From assembly GCA_019321725.1 (NCBI GenBank), contig CM033118.1, forward strand, positions 19,131,815 to 19,195,814: a DNA stretch of 64,000 nucleotides, in the 5' to 3' direction. Positions within the stretch are counted from its first letter, which is position 1. Each line of letters starts with the position of its first letter. The notes under the pieces are model-generated. The model was not told the DNA's origin, did not search any database, and worked only from the letters and a program-made list of their open reading frames with translations. The DNA comes from Paulownia fortunei. Lineage: Eukaryota > Streptophyta > Magnoliopsida > Lamiales > Paulowniaceae. Shown here piece by piece: positions 1-9,884 of the stretch. The position numbers and the translations under genes are program-made.

Positions 1-3000
1 GAGGTCTTGTTCTAGCAGATGTATGGTAAACACTTTTATGGCTTCCTTTATTTTCATGAAAGGAAATTTGGGCAAGCTTGTGAAGATATGGTGCATTCTA
101 GAGAGCCCCAGTTGACTGAGATCATGTACAATAGTATTTACTTTCAGTTTTCGTGTGTAAATTTTCCGTGAAGATTGAATCTTGTGGGATTTTGGGATAA
201 TTGCTTGCGGTGCGCATTCTAAATTGAGGTTAGTGAAATACTAATGAGGACTCAGTTTTTGTGTGAAAATGAAATGCCTTTTTCAATGACATGTTGCAAT
301 GTCCACAATGTGGATAGTTATTCTAGAAGTAGCTTTGGGGTAACATTTCATTCTTTTGATTACAACATCAACTTGGGATAGATTGCTCTGTGGATGTGTA
401 TTTCAGTCACTCAAATTAGAGTTAAATCGATAATAGAAATTATATGCATGTGTCCACCGTACTAATGTGTACATATATACACATAAATGTATTTGTGTAC
501 CGAGTATAAGTTAGTAAATTTTTCATGTGGACTAGGTTTATTTTATCACAACTTAATGTAGTTTCACCCATTGTCATTGGTTGGCTTGTAATCAATCTTG
601 TGGCAAGTGGCTTTGCCATTTGCCTAGTTGATGTCACATAGCTAGGTCTAAGACGAATAAGATGAAGCTACGTCAATTTTAAGGAGTTCAATGCATAATG
701 TATTTGGCTGATTGTTTATATGAGGATATTAGCATATTGATGATTTTGTTAGAACAAAAACAATTCATTATTTTTGATAATTAAAAGAAAGCTGCTTGGG
801 GAATGATTGCTACCAAATTTACCTTTTTTTTTTTTATTTTGTGGAATTTCAACTATCTGTAACTTTATGCTTTCATTACCTTTTGCTTTTCAACAAAGGT
901 TTAAAACATTTCATTTAAAATCAAGATTTAATTTTGTAATTTTTAATTGATGGAGAAAACAAAGAGGGTAAATATTGGATGTTAGGATATTAATCCTTGA
1001 AAGTGAGTTTTTGCTGGTAGGAGTTGATGGTTTGCCTATTGGGTGGCAGAATTTGGAATTGTATAAAGTACTAAGTTGAGAGGGGTGTGCTTCTGGAGAT
1101 CTGTGTCACATAAATTCTAGAACATTGAAAAGGAAGTTCAGTTAAATTTGCCATGAAAGGAAGCAATTGAAGTTAAGATAAAATATTAAAGTAGCTATTT
1201 AACTAGCAAAAAAGAAAACAAAAATGAAAACAAATGCTAGCAAGATTCCACAAGGTTCCCTATGGAAGATAAATTAGCTAGTGTCAGATATTTTGGATTA
1301 CTAAAAGATGACGACTACAGGTACTTTTAGGAACCACCACAAGAATAGCTAATTAGAACAAGACTTGATTCTTTCTAAATTAATGGCAGAAATAGGTTTT
1401 TCCTAGAGGAGCCAATATAATAAAAAAATTCTTCAGCCGCCCTTAAATAATGTTGCTTCTGAGTCCAAGACAAATGTTTTTAATCATATAATTCCATTAA
1501 TATTTTTAGTACAAGTATTTCTGGGACATTCTACTGGATTGTTCTTACGAGACTGATGTTGTGAAGAATAATAAGCTGGAAGTATGCGAAAGAAAAAATT
1601 CGTGTCCCAGACTCATGCAGCATGTCACCAAATTCAATGCTGCTGTTATTGTATTGAATAAATCTGTGAAGTTGATAAATAACATTGAGAGATAATCAGC
1701 ATTTCCTGAGCAAAATAGTACATGTATAATGATCTAATAGTAAAAACACGGTCGCCAGACCAGTAATGTCAATCTTATAGCAATTGAAGTCTCCATCTCA
1801 TTGGGAGGACCAGAAAAGGATTGAAGTAGGTGTAATAAACTTGTTTTAAATTTATTTTAGGCGCTGGTGGACTTCAGAACATTTTCATAGACGAGTCATA
1901 ATCCAGGTGAAGATCGACGTTTCTAGTAACTCATCTGTCATTCTGTATCAGTCCAACTAAGTAAACCTGTAAACTTTTGCAGTCCTGGCCTCATTTAATT
2001 TGAGATATATGAGGTAAATTAACAAAATCATCGACTAATCTGACTAAAGTTGGTTCCTCCTGGTTTGATGGGCTAGCATCCACAGGGATGGGTCCACGAT
2101 GAAGCAATTACTGGTTAAGATTTGGACAAATTTTGTCTATCTATTTTTGTTTTGATACATAAACAGAGATGAAAAGTTCAACAAAAACAATATTTTAGCA
2201 AGAGCAAATACTGAGTTTAAAACATTCAAGCAATTTAGTAGAAAAGTTTTATCTGTCTGGTGTATGACATTCTGTCCTGTCATCGAGACCTCCCCTTCAT
2301 GTGTTTTCATGAGCATCAATGTAATTCACACACAATTTTTTGAAAACAATTAAAATGCATCACACTAGTTTAGTTACTCCAAATAGATTGGTAAAGGGCA
2401 CTAGGCACTCTAGCTTACTGTTCTCTAATAAACAGAAAAAAGGTTCCTTACAAGGTTGTTATTGTTCAGAATGGAAAAGGTAGTGTCGAGTATCATACCA
2501 AGCCTATAGATTGAGAAGAAAACATGCTCAGTGATGCTAGAAATATGGATTAAAACAGCAATTAGTGGGGATGGGTAATGCCTCTGTATGTGAGTTAGGA
2601 GTTTCCTTTCTGAGACTCTCAAGAGAATGAGAACTTTTTCGAGACCTTCCACTTTCTAGTATATTCTAGACTATTTTGATAAACAATTTAAAAGAGATAG
2701 ATACATTTGATGTCAACTTGACATGGATGTGCATCGTTCGGCAGGAAGATGCATTCCAAGATTCGAGGTGAATGGCATAAATATGTTTTATTATATTGTT
2801 ACATGCTTTTACATTTGCCGGCACACAATGTATGGCTACATGTATAATTACTGGCTGACAATGACATAAGAATGGTGGAAGAAAAAATTACATTAATTCT
2901 TTGTCGAAAAACTACAGAAATGTAACATCTCTTATGTCAGAAGAAAAGATAAAAATTTGTCATCGATTTCATGATTGCGTGCTTATTGGTACATAGATAC

Positions 3001-3100
3001 ATCCTCGTCTTGTTCGTCCTTACTCTGGCCTCATCTACTTGTCATGATTAAGTTTCTTGTTTCCATTTTTCTCTCCATTACAACTTTTTGGTGATTGAAC
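1..3100. other. Upstream stretch without a recognisable gene
   Basis: AT-rich DNA with no reading frame that looks like a conserved protein on either strand. The short open frames present (60-75 codons) lack family motifs and plausible splice partners. It may hold the 3' end, an intron or the UTR of a gene lying outside the window, but nothing in it supports a call. Confidence 0.6.
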
Positions 3101-3104
3101 ATTC

Positions 3105-3112
3105 CTATAAAT
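3105..3112 (+). promoter_or_regulatory. Candidate TATA box of the homeodomain gene
   Basis: The motif CTATAAAT lies about 55 bases upstream of the start codon at 3166. A start site 25-35 bases downstream would give a leader of only about 25-30 bases, which would put the upstream ATG at 3141 very near the cap. This is position and motif only; no transcript data. Confidence 0.45.
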
Positions 3113-3140
3113 TATGAGGGAAGGCTAACAAATATTAACC

Positions 3141-3173
3141 ATGAGAGGCTTTGGGTGGAGAAAACATGGCTAA
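3141..3173 (+). other. Ten-codon uORF overlapping the main start codon
   Basis: An ATG at 3141 opens a ten-codon frame ending at TAA 3171-3173, in a different frame from the homeodomain protein and overlapping its ATG at 3166. Ribosomes using it would pass the main start. If the transcript begins near 3135 as the TATA box suggests, the uORF ATG is close to the cap and leaky scanning is likely. If transcription starts further upstream, it could damp translation. Confidence 0.4.
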
Positions 3174-3552
3174 ACGTTTTGAAAAATATCAGATTGATGC
3201 TCTCAAGTTAGCTTTTGAAGAGTCAGAGCACTTAACCAAAGAGAAGAAGCATTACTTGGTGAGGGTTACAGGGCTGGATATGGAGCAAGTCGCCAGCTGG
3301 TTTAACCGTAAAAGAGCGCGCAAGCGAGCAAGAGAATCAATGGGAGACTTGGAGCGAATCAATGCCGAGCTGAAACAATCACTCCAGGAGTGCCGAGAGA
3401 GGGAAGCCAAGCTCCAAAAGGAGCTTCAAGAGAGCAAAAGGAGGGAAGCTGAGATTGAAAATGAAAATCAAAGTTTGGAACGTCGACTAACAATTGCTGG
3501 AGGTGTTTTACACTTTGATCCTGTAAATAGGTTGATTAATGGGTATCCTTAA
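3166..3552 (+). CDS. Small divergent homeodomain / coiled-coil (HD-Zip-like) protein
   Basis: One-exon gene for 128 residues. Residues about 3-58 align without gaps to an HD-Zip I homeodomain: helix 1 QIDALKLAFEES, the turn TGLDMEQVA, and recognition helix VASWFNRKRARKR. In the usual WFQNRRAR, Gln50 and the invariant Asn51 are here Asn and Arg, and the following Trp is Lys, so normal base contacts are doubtful. Residues about 62-112 form a highly charged coiled coil (Glu/Lys/Arg rich, Leu spaced in heptads) that could dimerise. The acidic N-terminal region and C-terminal activation region of typical HD-Zip I proteins are absent. The start at 3166 is fixed by an in-frame TGA at 3142; a TTG at 3151 would add five residues but is unlikely. 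Codons for TGLDME overlap a site complementary to the foldback at 4879-4999. It may be a dominant-negative partner of HD-Zip proteins or a decaying paralogue; the clean frame favours a working gene. Confidence 0.75.
   Translation: MAKRFEKYQIDALKLAFEESEHLTKEKKHYLVRVTGLDMEQVASWFNRKRARKRARESMGDLERINAELKQSLQECREREAKLQKELQESKRREAEIENENQSLERRLTIAGGVLHFDPVNRLINGYP
3269..3286 (+). promoter_or_regulatory. Candidate small-RNA target site in the homeodomain CDS
   Basis: Eighteen bases starting CAGGGCTGG match the reverse complement of 4956-4973 (3' arm of the nearby foldback) at 17 positions. The odd one out, T at 3279, would form a G:U pair. The site encodes the turn before homeodomain helix 3. Pairing does not extend cleanly beyond either end of the 18 bases. 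Confidence 0.5.
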
Positions 3553-3969
3553 GGGACGTTGTCTCATAATTCTTGAATTTTGTGGAGGATGGCCGGTGCA
3601 GTGGATCCATTTCCCTGTTTTTTGTAATTGAGCAATACAACATTTGGCTGCCGAGTACTATAATCAGCAGTAGTATTGTTTCATTTGTCGCCTTTATCTT
3701 TTTTCTTGGCGAATACTGCTCTTTGTTTGGGTTACACGTTTTCTGTTGTCTGTCGGGTTAAAACATGGTTGCTGTCACGTCGATGAGATTAGTAGTGTTA
3801 TTTTGTTATAGATGTCTGTTATAGCTGACTCTGTATGTGGTGAAGGCCGGCCATCTTTCGGCAGCCTTCTGTATTAGGTGAGACCTTGAATGCTACAATT
3901 GATCTTCTCATTAGAAAGTTTTAAGTTTTGGTTCGGTTTCGATACAAATTGAAATTTTAATTTCGATTT

Positions 3970-4202
3970 GATTGATTGATTAATTATAAGCGCTTTACGT
4001 CAATGACACGCATGTCTATGCATATGCGCCTTACGTCAATGACATGCATGTCTATGCATATGTATATATATATATATATATATATACATATGCATAGACA
4101 TATATATATACACATATGCATAGACATGCATGTCATTGACGTAAGGCCATATATATACACATATGCATAGACATGCGTGTCAATGATTAATCAATCAATT
4201 AT
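3970..4202. mobile_element. Nested-palindrome MITE-like element
   Basis: A 233-bp element bounded by inverted ends (gattgattgattaatta on the left, attaatcaatcaatt on the right). Inside is a perfect 35-bp inverted repeat, 4029-4063 against 4112-4146, separated by 48 bp of mostly (AT)n. An outer pair around GACACGCATGTCTATGCATATG repeats the same motif again, so the unit folds as a hairpin within a hairpin. The perfect inner arms imply recent origin or conversion. There is no coding capacity. It lies 420 bp past the homeodomain gene. Confidence 0.75.
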
Positions 4203-4820
4203 GTATATATATATATATATATTTGTGTATATGTGTATAAGTTTCAGTAAATTAATATATATATTGATGTGTATCTTTTAATAAATTTATTAAATGTAAA
4301 ATAATTATTTATATGTGTTCAGTTTCTTATTTATATATATTGTCCTCTCATAAATCCTTAAAATGTACAATTCTGTAACTACAAATTACCAAAGCTTAGT
4401 ACTCACTTAATTTTACATTATGACTTTAAAAGTCAATAATCCCAATGTTAGATAACAAATGGTTAAATACCATTTCCTTTTATTTCTTCTTCATTTTTCT
4501 CTAGTTCCCATTTATTTTACCTTTTTCTTCTCATTTTCTCTCCTCTTTGAACTCTTCTTGTGCCCTACAGACTTGCTTCTCCAGGCACCCATTGTAAACA
4601 AACCGACATCGCCGCCCGGCTCCACCATCACCACCACATAACACCTTTTATTTTTAAATTTCTCTATATACACACACACACACATATATATATATATATG
4701 TAGTTATAATTAAAAAAAAAAAAGTGATGTTTCCTAGGAATATTCTCCCCCTAGCAAACCTTTGTATACTAGAGAACAAGACTCTCCATTACTTTAATGA
4801 AAATGGAGTCACAGTTTCTT
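4203..4820. other. AT-rich spacer
   Basis: Contains (AT)n at 4204-4221, a pyrimidine-rich tract around 4470-4560 and a (CA)n(TA)n microsatellite at 4670-4700. No gene is seen. The 64-codon open frame around 4459-4641 is low-complexity Phe/Leu/Ser and has no motif. Confidence 0.6.
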
Positions 4821-4822
4821 GC

Positions 4823-4830
4823 TATATAAA
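4823..4830 (+). promoter_or_regulatory. Candidate TATA box of the foldback transcript
   Basis: TATATAAA inside GCTATATAAAG, in a region that is not itself an AT microsatellite. A start site 25-35 bases downstream falls at about 4850-4865, just before the foldback at 4879. Plant MIR genes are RNA polymerase II units with this arrangement. Confidence 0.5.
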
Positions 4831-4878
4831 GTGATGAATTGGAAGAGGTATAGAAGTTGAGATTACCCTTTAAATTTA

Positions 4879-4999
4879 GTCAGCAGACAGACTTGTCCAG
4901 GGCTGGAACATGGAGTAGCACTACTGCTATTTTCCTATGGATTTGCAGTTGTTCCGCTCCATGTCCAGCCCTGCATGAGTCTTAATCTTCTGCTGTTAG
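4879..4999 (+). ncRNA. MicroRNA-precursor-like foldback
   Basis: About 121 bases form one long imperfect hairpin. The 5' arm 4898-4915 (CAGGGCTGGA then A then CATGGAG) pairs with 4957-4973 (CTCCATGTCCAGCCCTG), with a single bulged A. The stem continues outward through AGACT/AGTCT and CAGCAG/CTGCTG with small mismatches, and inward through CTGC/GCAG to a loop of about 17-20 bases. Length, stem quality and loop size fit a plant MIRNA precursor, and a TATA box lies 50 bases upstream. The 3' arm is antisense to the homeodomain gene at 3269-3286. I do not recognise the arms as a conserved plant miRNA family, so it would be young or lineage-specific. A chance or transposon-derived hairpin cannot be excluded without small-RNA reads. 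Confidence 0.6.
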
Positions 5000-5059
5000 T
5001 TGCATTCAGCCTGCTTCAGCCATTAATGGTTCACCATTAATAGGTTAGGTTCATCCGTA

Positions 5060-5064
5060 TGTAT

Positions 5065-5111
<47 letters not shown>

Positions 5112-5570
5112 TGTTATCTCATGTCTTAAAGTTTTAGACTCATGTCTTATCCGTCTTCTTAGTTATGTTTCTCGTTTGGAGGGGGAGGAATCCGTACATA
5201 TACTATATATATATATATTTTGTTATCTCATGTCCTAAAGTTTTAAGCTCATGTGTTGACAATTTTCTTAGTTATGTTTCTAGTTTGGAGGGGGAGGGAT
5301 CCGTACATATACTATATACTATATATATATATATATATTATATATATATATATATATATATTCTGTTATCTCATGTCTTAAAGTTTTAGACTCATGTCTT
5401 ATCCGTCTTCTTAGTTATGTTTCTCGTTTGGAGGGGGAGGAATCCGTACATATACTATATATATATATATATTTTGTTATCTCATGTCCTAAAGTTTTAA
5501 GCTCATGTGTTGACAATTTTCTTAGTTATGTTTCTAGTTTGGAGGGGGAGGGATCCGTACATATACTATA

Positions 5571-5616
<46 letters not shown>

Positions 5617-5640
5617 ATCTTAGGTCTTAAAGTTTTAGGC
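5060..5640. repeat. Higher-order tandem minisatellite with (AT)n spacers
   Basis: Five copies of a roughly 100-bp unit containing GTTATCTCATGTC, AAAGTTTTA and TTTGGAGGGGGAGG begin near 5111, 5221, 5363, 5475 and 5613, separated by (AT)n runs. The copies alternate between two subtypes (A-B-A-B then a truncated fifth). The A copies are 252 bp apart and the B copies 254 bp, so the present array came from doubling an A-B dimer. The open frames across it are repeat artefacts. Confidence 0.85.
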
Positions 5641-5663
5641 TCATGTGTTATGTTTCCCGTTTT

Positions 5664-5700
5664 GGAGAGGGAGGGTAGGGGGTGGGGGGTGGGGGGGGTC
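5664..5700 (+). other. G-rich tract with quadruplex potential
   Basis: Runs of 3-8 G separated by one to four bases (GAGGGAGGGTAGGGGG and onward) follow the minisatellite directly. Four or more G-runs of at least three fit the usual G-quadruplex rule. No gene lies close enough to suggest a role. Confidence 0.6.
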
Positions 5701-6453
5701 GATCGTAGCTTGATTTAAGTGAATAACATAAACCTTAGCGTTGAATATTTTTTGTTTTGTTTTCTCAACTATTGTGCTATATTCCTAGCACTATATATCT
5801 TGCAGGTTTTCTTATGAGGTGGTTAAGAAACATAAGATTTAAGCATTTTAGCTTTCTTCTTGGGTTCATGCAACCATGTTCACGTGTGCAGATGCTCTAA
5901 GGCGATTCAGATTTTCTATTCATTTTTTATTTTTATTATTTGAATTTATGATCTATATTAATTATATAAGATTAGATTAATGTTAACGACAAGATGTCAA
6001 TGTTCTTTATGATTTTATTTTTTTTCTAAAGGATAAACTCTTTGTAATATAAGTATTAAATTTGAATGAAGTAGTGGCAAACTTTGGTTGAATTAAATTG
6101 AATTCTCCGTTGTCATAAAAGGATTGAAAGCAATGTAATTTGTCTGCAGTTCTTTGTAAATGGAGATAGACTTGGCAACATTTTCCAAGTGAAGACAACA
6201 AGTTCCCATGAGTCCCTTTGTCACACCATACAACAAATTAAATTAAGTATTAAGCTATAAATGCTCTATTGTTTGCCAAATCCCAAACATGGTTGTTATA
6301 CCAAAAGTTTTTATTACAATTCTTTTTCTTTGTTAAAAAGAAAAAAGAAAAAAATAGTTTCTTTGAATTAACACGTACCATGATCCATAAAAATAATGAG
6401 ATAAGATAGTTTGTTAATAAGTATCTTATACTTACGATTTAGTTGGTTATGAG

Positions 6454-6590
6454 TTCGGGTCACCCCTTTTAAGAATAAAACAAAATTCATATAAGCTTTA
6501 TTTTATTTTTATTACATTGGTTCGAGTCACCCCTCTTAAAAATTAAAAAAAAAAGATCCGTAAAAGCTTTATTTCATTTTTATTACAGTA
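6454..6590. repeat. Two-copy tandem duplication, about 67 bp
   Basis: A unit beginning GTCACCCCT, followed by an A-rich stretch and AAGCTTTATTT(T/C)ATTTTTATTACA, occurs twice, with starts about 67 bp apart and modest divergence between copies. Confidence 0.7.
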
Positions 6591-7131
6591 GATCTTTAAA
6601 AAAAATCAATATTCTGTTAATTAATCATATAACACGTATGAACAAGCATATATTACTTTTTTTTGTATTGAATTTGTTCAAATTAACTACAATTCCTACT
6701 AGTATGTGTATTTTTATACAAATTTAGCCTATCACAGTCAGAAGAATCTAAAAACTTAACAAAGCAAAGAAGATTGGAATATCTATCTTCAATTTTATCT
6801 AACTCCTTAGACATTAACATTTTTCTTTCAAAAGCTCAAATTTAAAAGGAAGGAATTTTGTGCATTGCTTTGGAAAAAGACTTAGGTAATATGGCGAATG
6901 AAGTCATACTCAAGAAAATAATATGTGGAAACATAAATTTGTATGTGACATTCAATATGTGGCCTTAAATCATTTGCATACGAATCAATTACTAAAAAAA
7001 AATTCCATCACAAAATTGACATCGGAATATGCCTAACATGCTAATTCGTACTATAAAATTTGTTCACAAATTGACATGGGAATATGCTTAAGAGAGGCTT
7101 CACCTGTTAAAAAAAAAAGAATGAAAAAAAA

Positions 7132-7167
<36 letters not shown>

Positions 7168-7508
7168 TTGATGGGCATATTTTGTTTTAATCCAATAAAT
7201 GTTAAAGAGACCCAAATTATATAAAAAACGGATACGGCTGATATCCCATTTAAACATATATAAATACTCCCATTCTTCTCATTTATCCATTGCACAATTC
7301 ATTTTCTTGCTTCCAGTGCTTTCAATTAATAATTATTCTCTTGAATATTTGCTAACTTAGATATCAAGATTTTTGAAATAATTTCAATGTTCTCATAATT
7401 GTCTGTTCGTACTATAGATAGATAATTCATTTTAAAGAGTAGATTACAAGATAATATTCATGGGAGAGATTGTAGTTTTCAAAATTGCATCAAGATTGTT
7501 GTAAATCA

Positions 7509-7730
7509 TTGTAATTTTATTTTTGGTTAACCAAAAGGTCCAAAACCTCAAAGCTAGGCTCTTGTATTTATTATTTATGAAGCATAATCAAATTCTTTGG
7601 GCGCAAAATGGGCTATTTCATATTATTATTTGTAATTTTATTTTTGATTAACAAAAAGGTCCAAAACCTTGAAGCTAGGCTCTTTCAATTATTTATTTAT
7701 GAAGCATAATCAAATTCTTTAAGTATAAAA
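7509..7730. repeat. Two-copy tandem duplication, about 121 bp
   Basis: Copies start near 7510 and 7631 and share TGTAATTTTATTTTTG, AAAAGGTCCAAAACCT, AAGCTAGGCTCTT and GAAGCATAATCAAATTCTTT. Divergence is about 10-15 percent, so this is an old duplication. Confidence 0.8.
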
Positions 7731-8432
7731 TAAAGGTTAATAGTTATGCAAAATCACCTTATCAACTCAAAGTATAAGAACATATACTTGGCCCGTTGCT
7801 AACCTTTGCAACTTGCACATTTCTATCATTATCATGAATAATAATGACCCTCTTCAAATAGTACCTACTACTAGATATCCCAATTCACATACAAACAAAA
7901 AAAGTTAATAATAAATAAATAAATACAATACATAAATAGGCTTTATCAAGTCCAGATGGAATATATGTAACATTAAATTTAGGGTCCTAGCTAATGTAAC
8001 ATTAATAATCCACCAATTTAATTTTTTTTTTAATAATTAATATAATGGATAGACGATCAACTTTAACAACCGTGGTATTTGAAATGTTATACCTCATAGA
8101 TAATACATCATGTGTGCATAATAGATAAATACCATTTCATAAAAAATGAATCAGTTGTCTATCGTTCAAACACTAGATATATATTATATCGAGTTAACAT
8201 AAATATTATCAATAATCATACTTGGAGTGATCATTGAAGCCCTACTACTAGTAAATATTGCAATTATACATAGTTAAGCTCAAATGCTATCATGTTACTA
8301 TAATTCTATCAAAATATTAGTTAAACTTATACGAAGGTAACTTATTTGTGACGTGTTATAGCAATCGATTTCGAACCTATATAAAGAATCAATGGTTCAA
8401 ACCAATTGCATTACCACATTAGTGGTAGATAT

Positions 8433-8806
8433 AGGAATGGTAATGGGGCGGGTTGAAACCCGAACCCATTATTCGTGGAACGAATTTTTAAAGTTATATT
8501 CAAAACAAGCCTTTTTTTTATCTTTAAATTCATCCCATTTAATTTAATTTAATTTATATTAATTTATATGTATTTATATAATATTATTTTATAATAATTT
8601 TTTTTAAATTTTTTTTAGTGATATTATTTTAAAATATATATATATATTTAATATTTTTAAAATTATAAAATAATTTAACGGTTTAACGAGTGTAACCCGA
8701 ATCCAGTGGGTTCAGATCCAAATCCAAGTCCAAGTCCTTTAAAACCTTGGCCGAATGGGTTTTAAAATTTGACAAATCCACTTAAAATTCATCCCATTAT
8801 CATTTA
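8433..8806 (+). repeat. Dispersed AT-rich repeat, fullest copy (family R1)
   Basis: Begins GGAATGGTAATGGGGCGGGTT and ends with the rough reverse complement near CATCCCATTATCATT, so it has imperfect terminal inverted repeats. The ends carry GGGTT / AACCC motifs and the middle is very AT-rich, with ATATTATTTTA, TTTTTTTAGTGATATTATTTTAAA and TTTTTAAAATTATAAAATAATTTAACG-like stretches. Related copies are at 20226-20388, 47297-47515, 48485-48720 and 58455-58740. It has no coding capacity and looks non-autonomous. Confidence 0.65.
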
Positions 8807-9261
8807 TAGATAGAGAACTTAAATTCATTTATTTAAGGTGATATTGGTTTTTCCATTTGTGCCCTTCACATAGTTGTATGTCTCCTCTTCTCAAATCCAT
8901 ATGATAACAATGGCAAAATAGTAAATCACAGTAAACCAAAGCCCCTCAACATGTGGATACGTATTTATTTATATATACAAAAATTGTACGTAGAAATTAT
9001 TAAAAACTTGCCAAAATAATATATTATCTTTTTTAATCCAATCACAGGCCAAGGCCTGAAATTTTTGCAGGCCAATATGTCTATATATATATATACGTCA
9101 TACATATATGAAAATTAATTAAATTTCAGAGGAAACCACATTACCTGAGCCAAACAACTGTGTTTTATACTTACATTCCTAAGTTTATTTACATTCCTAA
9201 GTTTGGGCGATGGATTCAATAGCACCGTGTTTGGCTCCGGAATTACCATATTCTTCGATCT

Positions 9262-9823
9262 GTAAGCTTCTTTTTCCACTCATTTTACTCTAATAATTCC
9301 GGGTTTCCATCTTCTTCGTTGGATTCATTGTGGCAATCATTTGCATTTTCATTTCCTTCTATTTTTCTTCGTTCAAGAAGTGGTCTTGCTTTCTAGGGTT
9401 TCGCCTAAAGCGCGGATCTTTATGAAATATCGCCGAGCTTTATATGTTGAATCCCGAGGGAAAAAAAGTATGGTTCCTTTAATATTGTGAATGTTGATGT
9501 AGTTTATTGTAGTGGGATTCATGAAAATGCCATTTTACTCAGGTTTGTTGTCTTTTGTTAGCTCTGCTTTCAGTATTTTTGTTATAGTTTGAATGTTCCT
9601 TTAACTTTACTGTATTCGATTTTGGGGCTGTGGAGATGCAGGGAATGAAAGTAAAGTGTTCTTTTCTTTTCTTTTCTTTTTAAATGGAGTTTGGAACTGA
9701 AAGAAAGTTTAGTGAATCAAATTTCTCATTTTGTGAGCAATAAAATGTGAATGGAAGTTTGAAATGTAGCTTAAATCTGGTTTAAAAATAATGGGTTTCT
9801 GCTCTTTTGGTTTTTTATTTCAG
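9262..9823 (+). other. Candidate 5' UTR intron of the DYRK kinase gene
   Basis: A good donor (CT then GTAAGC) at 9262 and an acceptor TTTATTTCAG ending at 9823 would join a leader exon near 9200-9261 to the coding exon. The leader has a five-codon upstream frame starting at the ATG near 9210. Without transcripts the exact leader is a guess. Confidence 0.45.
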
Positions 9824-9884
9824 GTTTACTTGGTGGTGTTTCTAGTACTTGGTTACTGGGATTGCTGGAAGTGATTGTATATAA

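Larger units (their letters stand above)
5760..9200. other. AT-rich intergenic region
   Basis: No gene seen. It holds two short tandem duplications and one dispersed repeat (listed separately), (AT)n at 7135-7163, and poly-A/T runs. Open frames on the minus strand near 6007-6201 and 7051-7295 are low-complexity and cross microsatellites. Confidence 0.6.

Noticed and set aside
5165..5718. Two open frames of 74 and 96 codons with repeated similar peptides
   Set aside because: They run across the minisatellite and (AT)n; the similarity is the DNA repeat, with Tyr/Ile runs from TATA.
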